9,020 nt of DNA from DATJGR01 sp032124855. GTDB taxonomy: Bacteria > Pseudomonadota > Gammaproteobacteria > Pseudomonadales > Azotimanducaceae. The first letter of the stretch is position 1. The number at the start of each line of letters is the position of its first letter. Shown here in pieces: positions 6,150 through 9,020 of the stretch. The notes beneath the pieces are model-generated. The model was not told the DNA's origin. It was given only the letters and a program-made list of their open reading frames with translations, and did not search any database. The translations under genes were made by a program, and so were the position numbers. The DNA lies in contig JAQBCT010000157.1 of NCBI GenBank assembly GCA_032124855.1, positions 1-9,020 of the forward strand, in the 5' to 3' direction.

Positions 6150-7523
6150 TCAGCCAGCGGCGACGGTCAGACCATCCACCAGCAACGAACCCGTAACGAC
6201 GTTTCCACGACGGTCGGGGTCATCGCCTACTGCCGAGAGACTGCCGTAGATGTCGGTGAGATTACCCGCCACGGTCAGCTCGTCCACGGCAAACGTGATC
6301 TCGCCGTTGGCGATCCAGAATCCGCCGACGCCGCGCGAATAGTCGCCCGTCACGAGATTGACGCCTGATCCGATCAACTCCGTCACCAGTAAGCCGTCCC
6401 CCACTGCGCCAATGAGTTCGGCAAATGGCCGGCGTGGCCCCTCGACCCAGACGTTGTGAACTCCACCCGAGTTGGCCGTGGTGGCCAGTCCGAGGCGTCG
6501 CGCGGAATAGCTGCCCAGGACATACGATGCAACGACGCCGTGTTCGATGAACGCCTTTTCATATGTCGCCACCCCATCACCGTCAAATGCCGCACTGCCC
6601 GGCGCGCCCGGTATCAGCGGACGTTCGACGATCGAAAATCCATCGGGCAGGAGCTTGCGGCCAAGCGAATCTGTTAGAAACGACGCATTTCGGTACAGAG
6701 CGCCACCGCTCAACGCGCCGATCAGATGACCGACGAGCGAACCGGCCACTTCCGCCGCGAATAACACCGGGTAGCGGCCCGTCTTCACCTTGCCTGCCCC
6801 CAATCGCGCCACCGCGCGACGCGCAGCCTCAGCTCCCACACTGGCCGGCGCGTCCAGATCGGTTATGCGCCTGGCAATCGTATAGTAATGATCGCGTTGT
6901 TTGCCCTTGGCGTCCTCGGCGATGACGCCACAGCTGATGCTGTGTCGCGTGCCAATGCGGCTACCCAGGAAGCCATGGGTGTTGCCGTATACCGAACAGC
7001 CGCGCTGGCTGGACACCGACGCGCCATCCGAATTCGTAATGCGCCGATCGAAGCCGCGCGCCGAGGCTTCCGCCTCGCGAGCCATTGCCTCGACGTCGGC
7101 TACACTCGGCGACCACGGATGATCCAGATCGAGCGCCGGCAGCACTTGAGCCATCAACCGCGCATCGGCGAGGCCATGGCACGGATCGGATTCTGTATAT
7201 CGCGCAATGTTGCAGGCTGCGCTCACCGTCGACTCAATCGCCTCGGGCGTCGTATCCGAGGTGCTCGCCGTGCCCTTGCGTTGGCCGACATAGACGGTGA
7301 TGCCGAAGCCCCGATCGCGATTGAACTCCACGGTTTCGAGTTCGCCCAATCGTACCGTGACACCCAGTCCCGCCTCTTCGCTGGCAGCGACTTCGGCCGC
7401 GTCCGCGCCGTGCGCCCGCGCCCGAGTGAGAATGTCGGCAACCAGCGATTTGAGTTCGTCTTCGTGATTCGTCGCGGACGTCAGATCCACCACATCATTC
7501 ATAGGCTGCAATCCGGTTTCCAT
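6150..7523 (-). CDS. pmbA: PmbA/TldE, non-catalytic partner of the TldD metalloprotease
   Basis: PmbA (TldE) forms a heterodimer with TldD that degrades unfolded peptides. In E. coli it matures microcin B17 and processes CcdA. The protein of 457 residues (E. coli about 450) is full length. It has the family N-terminal part (VTVRLGELETVEFNRDRGFGITVYVGQRKG within 55-84) and a middle domain containing KTGRYPVLFAAEVAGSLVGH (247-266). The C-terminal signature is TELIGSGVNLVTGDYSRGVG (381-400) followed by GFWIANGEI. It lacks the HExxxH zinc motif, as expected for this subunit. The start could be the ATG ending at 7523 or Met8 (codon 7502-7500, MNDVVDL); neither has a strong Shine-Dalgarno, and the longer form is listed. 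It faces yjgA head-to-head across 22 bp, and tldD lies beyond yjgA on the same strand. Confidence 0.95.
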   Translation of the reverse strand: METGLQPMNDVVDLTSATNHEDELKSLVADILTRARAHGADAAEVAASEEAGLGVTVRLGELETVEFNRDRGFGITVYVGQRKGTASTSDTTPEAIESTVSAACNIARYTESDPCHGLADARLMAQVLPALDLDHPWSPSVADVEAMAREAEASARGFDRRITNSDGASVSSQRGCSVYGNTHGFLGSRIGTRHSISCGVIAEDAKGKQRDHYYTIARRITDLDAPASVGAEAARRAVARLGAGKVKTGRYPVLFAAEVAGSLVGHLIGALSGGALYRNASFLTDSLGRKLLPDGFSIVERPLIPGAPGSAAFDGDGVATYEKAFIEHGVVASYVLGSYSARRLGLATTANSGGVHNVWVEGPRRPFAELIGAVGDGLLVTELIGSGVNLVTGDYSRGVGGFWIANGEITFAVDELTVAGNLTDIYGSLSAVGDDPDRRGNVVTGSLLVDGLTVAAG

Positions 7524-7545
7524 ATTTCGTGATAACGTTCAGGCA
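7524..7545. other. 22-bp divergent gap between pmbA and yjgA
   Basis: Only 22 bases separate the two opposed start codons, too few for two ordinary promoters. At least one promoter must therefore lie inside the neighbouring gene. On the plus strand, TTCATA (7498-7503) and CATATT (7521-7526), 17 bp apart, form a weak four-of-six pair that could drive yjgA from within the 5' end of pmbA. No comparable pair is evident for pmbA. Confidence 0.4.
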
Positions 7546-8076
7546 ATGAGCGAAGACGATCTCAGCAAGTCCGCGCGTAAGCGCGAAGCGCAGCGCGTGA
7601 AAACGCTGGGTACGCAACTCGGCGAGTTGAGCGACGCGGCGTGCGCCGCCTTGGAACTGCCGCCAACGCTGCGCCAGGCGCTCGCCGATTTCCGTTCCAT
7701 CACATCCAACGAGGCCAAGCGGCGTCAGGGTCAGTACATCGGTCGACTGATGCGTTCGTTGGATGTGACTGCGATTGAACATGCGCTGGCCGAACGCGAA
7801 CGCGCCACGGGCCAGGCACGTTTTGCGCACCACGAGGTTGAACAGTGGCGAGCGCGCCTGGTCGAAACTGATGAGGCGCTTGATGAATATCTCGCGCGAT
7901 ACCCCACGACCGATCGGCAGCAGCTGCGCGCATTGATCCGCAACGTGCGCAATCGCCCACAGGACACGGCTGCGTTTCGCACGTTGTTCCGTTTCCTGCG
8001 GGACAACGCCTCGGATGCCGCTGACGATCACCCTGCAGAACTGCCGGCAGCATCAGTGCCACCGACAGTCACCTGA
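7546..8076 (+). CDS. yjgA: DarP/YjgA family ribosome-associated protein
   Basis: YjgA, renamed DarP, binds pre-50S particles and helps late large-subunit assembly around the peptidyl-transferase centre. The 176-residue product (E. coli about 183) has the family start SKSARKREAQRVKTLGTQLGEL (in 7-28). It continues with the helix carrying SNEAKRRQGQYIGRLMR (54-70), a helical stretch with VEQWRARLVE (98-107) and DRQQLRALIRNVRN (123-136), and FRTLFRFLRDN (144-154). The last 20 or so residues (Ala/Pro-rich, from about 155) are not conserved and read across the 3' end of tldD on the other strand. The Shine-Dalgarno is poor (AGG at 7541-7543). The ATG is fixed by the conserved N-terminus. It is the only plus-strand gene between pmbA and tldD, a location I believe recurs in other gammaproteobacteria. 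Confidence 0.92.
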   Translation: MSEDDLSKSARKREAQRVKTLGTQLGELSDAACAALELPPTLRQALADFRSITSNEAKRRQGQYIGRLMRSLDVTAIEHALAERERATGQARFAHHEVEQWRARLVETDEALDEYLARYPTTDRQQLRALIRNVRNRPQDTAAFRTLFRFLRDNASDAADDHPAELPAASVPPTVT

Positions 8077-9020
8077 TCGATTTTCAGTGTCGGCTGGCCG
8101 ACCCCCCACCGGTACCGACTGCCCATCCTTCCCGCACACACCCACGCCGTCATCCAGCGCCAGATCGTTGCCCACCATGGAGACACGCCGCATCACTTCC
8201 GGGCCATTGCCGATCAGCGTGGCGCCTTTCACGGGATGGGTGACGCGGCCATTCTCGATGAGATAAGCCTCGGTGGCCGAGAAGACGAATTTGCCCGACG
8301 TGATGTCAACTGAGCCGCCACCAAAATTCACCGCGTACAGGCCTCGTTTGACACTGCCGATGATCTCCTGCGGATCGTGCGAACCCGCGAGCAGGAATGT
8401 GTTGGTCATGCGCGGCATCGGCGCGTGCGAGTACGACTGTCTGCGACCATTGCCGGTGGGCGCGGTGTTCATCAGAGATGCATTCAGGCGGTCTTGCAGA
8501 TAGCCCTTCAAAATGCCGTTCTCGATGAGCACCGTACGCTGCGTTGGAGTGCCTTCGTCGTCCACGGATAGTGAGCCGCGACGATCTGCCAGCGTACCGT
8601 CATCGACAACGGTACAGAGTGGCGACGCAACCTGTTCGCCGATTCTTCCGCTGAACGCCGAGGTGCCCTTGCGATTGAAGTCGCCTTCGAGGCCGTGTCC
8701 GACTGCTTCGTGCAGCAGCACGCCCGGCCAACCCGGACCGAGCACGACAGTCATCGGTCCGGCGGGCGCTGGCTGCGCTTCCAGATTCACGAGGCCAGTG
8801 CGCACCGCTTCCACGACAAAACGATCGGCGCGGCCCGGCTCGCAGATCCACCGCAGATCACGGCGACCGCCGCCGCCCGAGAATCCCCGCTCGCGCCGGC
8901 CGTCCTGCGCCACGATGACGCTCACGTCCAGTCGCACCAAAGGTCGGATGTCCGCCGACAGCGTGCCGTCGGTTGCAACAACCACGTGGGTGTCGAACGA
9001 CGCGGACTGTCGAATGGTCA
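8053..9020 (-). CDS. tldD: TldD zinc metalloprotease subunit (N-terminal part outside window; C-terminal frameshift likely)
   Basis: TldD is the catalytic subunit of the TldD/TldE protease. The frame is open to the window edge, showing about 321 of the usual 480 or so residues; the GTG at 8985 is internal. The zinc motif HEAVGH is encoded at 8712-8695 and continues GLEGDFNRKGTSAFSG. The third expected ligand, Cys in VGVCGKDGQSVPV, is at 8136-8134. After VPVG the frame diverges: it ends GRPADTENRSGDCRWH at 8053. One base less in the G6 run (8107-8102) gives VGQPTLKIDQVTVGGT, the tail known from TldD proteins, with a stop at 8030-8028. The lesion lies after all zinc ligands, so activity might survive if it is real. 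The stop as read overlaps yjgA by 24 bp tail-to-tail, or 49 bp if corrected. A sequencing error cannot be excluded. Confidence 0.93.
   Translation of the reverse strand, partial: TIRQSASFDTHVVVATDGTLSADIRPLVRLDVSVIVAQDGRRERGFSGGGGRRDLRWICEPGRADRFVVEAVRTGLVNLEAQPAPAGPMTVVLGPGWPGVLLHEAVGHGLEGDFNRKGTSAFSGRIGEQVASPLCTVVDDGTLADRRGSLSVDDEGTPTQRTVLIENGILKGYLQDRLNASLMNTAPTGNGRRQSYSHAPMPRMTNTFLLAGSHDPQEIIGSVKRGLYAVNFGGGSVDITSGKFVFSATEAYLIENGRVTHPVKGATLIGNGPEVMRRVSMVGNDLALDDGVGVCGKDGQSVPVGGRPADTENRSGDCRWH
8102..8107 (-). other. Probable +1 frameshift site in tldD (six-G run on the coding strand)
   Basis: The plus strand has six C residues, read as six G in the tldD message between the codons for VPV and the divergent tail. 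Deleting one G restores a family-like C-terminus of about 24 residues and moves the stop from 8053 to 8028. Candidate explanations are a real single-base insertion, a homopolymer error in sequencing or assembly, or, less likely, slippage used during expression. Confidence 0.8.

Noticed and set aside
6888..7532. Plus-strand open frame of 214 codons opposite pmbA
   Set aside because: It mirrors pmbA codons, is Arg/Ala-rich, and shows no domain; pmbA on the minus strand is certain.

Overview
This is a chromosomal core-genome segment of a gammaproteobacterium. It is moderately GC-rich and almost wholly coding. Gene content and order (lptA-lptB-rpoN-hpf-ptsN-rapZ-ptsO, then mgtE, then pmbA/yjgA/tldD) match the sigma-54 / nitrogen-PTS neighbourhood of non-enteric Gammaproteobacteria such as pseudomonads and relatives. 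The RapZ, NPr and MgtE sequences also look non-enteric. I cannot assign a genus from sequence alone. There are no tRNA or rRNA genes, insertion sequences, integrases, CRISPR arrays or other signs of transfer.

Positions 1-4713 (+ strand) hold seven tightly packed genes that probably form one transcription unit. lptA (5' end outside the window) and lptB encode the periplasmic bridge and cytoplasmic ATPase of the LPS exporter. rpoN encodes sigma-54. hpf encodes the short ribosome hibernation factor. ptsN (EIIA-Ntr), rapZ and ptsO (NPr) encode the nitrogen-PTS output arm and its partner ATPase-like protein. Stop/start overlaps of 4 bp (lptA/lptB, ptsN/rapZ) and a 5-bp gap (rapZ/ptsO) suggest translational coupling.

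Positions 4714-6123 (+ strand) hold a 72-bp leader with a nine-C run and a hairpin covering the Shine-Dalgarno sequence, then mgtE, a CBS-gated Mg2+ channel/transporter.

Positions 6150-9020 hold the TldD/PmbA(TldE) protease module on the minus strand, with yjgA (darP, 50S assembly) on the plus strand between its two subunit genes. yjgA starts 22 bp from pmbA in divergent orientation and runs tail-to-tail into tldD. The 3' end of tldD appears frameshifted by one extra base in a six-G run. Dropping one G restores the TldD C-terminus I know from the family.

I found no evidence of a new biological system. The points most worth checking are the tldD frameshift, the arrangement of yjgA antisense inside a tldD-pmbA unit, the mgtE leader, and the RapZ C-terminus, which lacks the lysine/arginine cluster used for sRNA binding in Escherichia coli.
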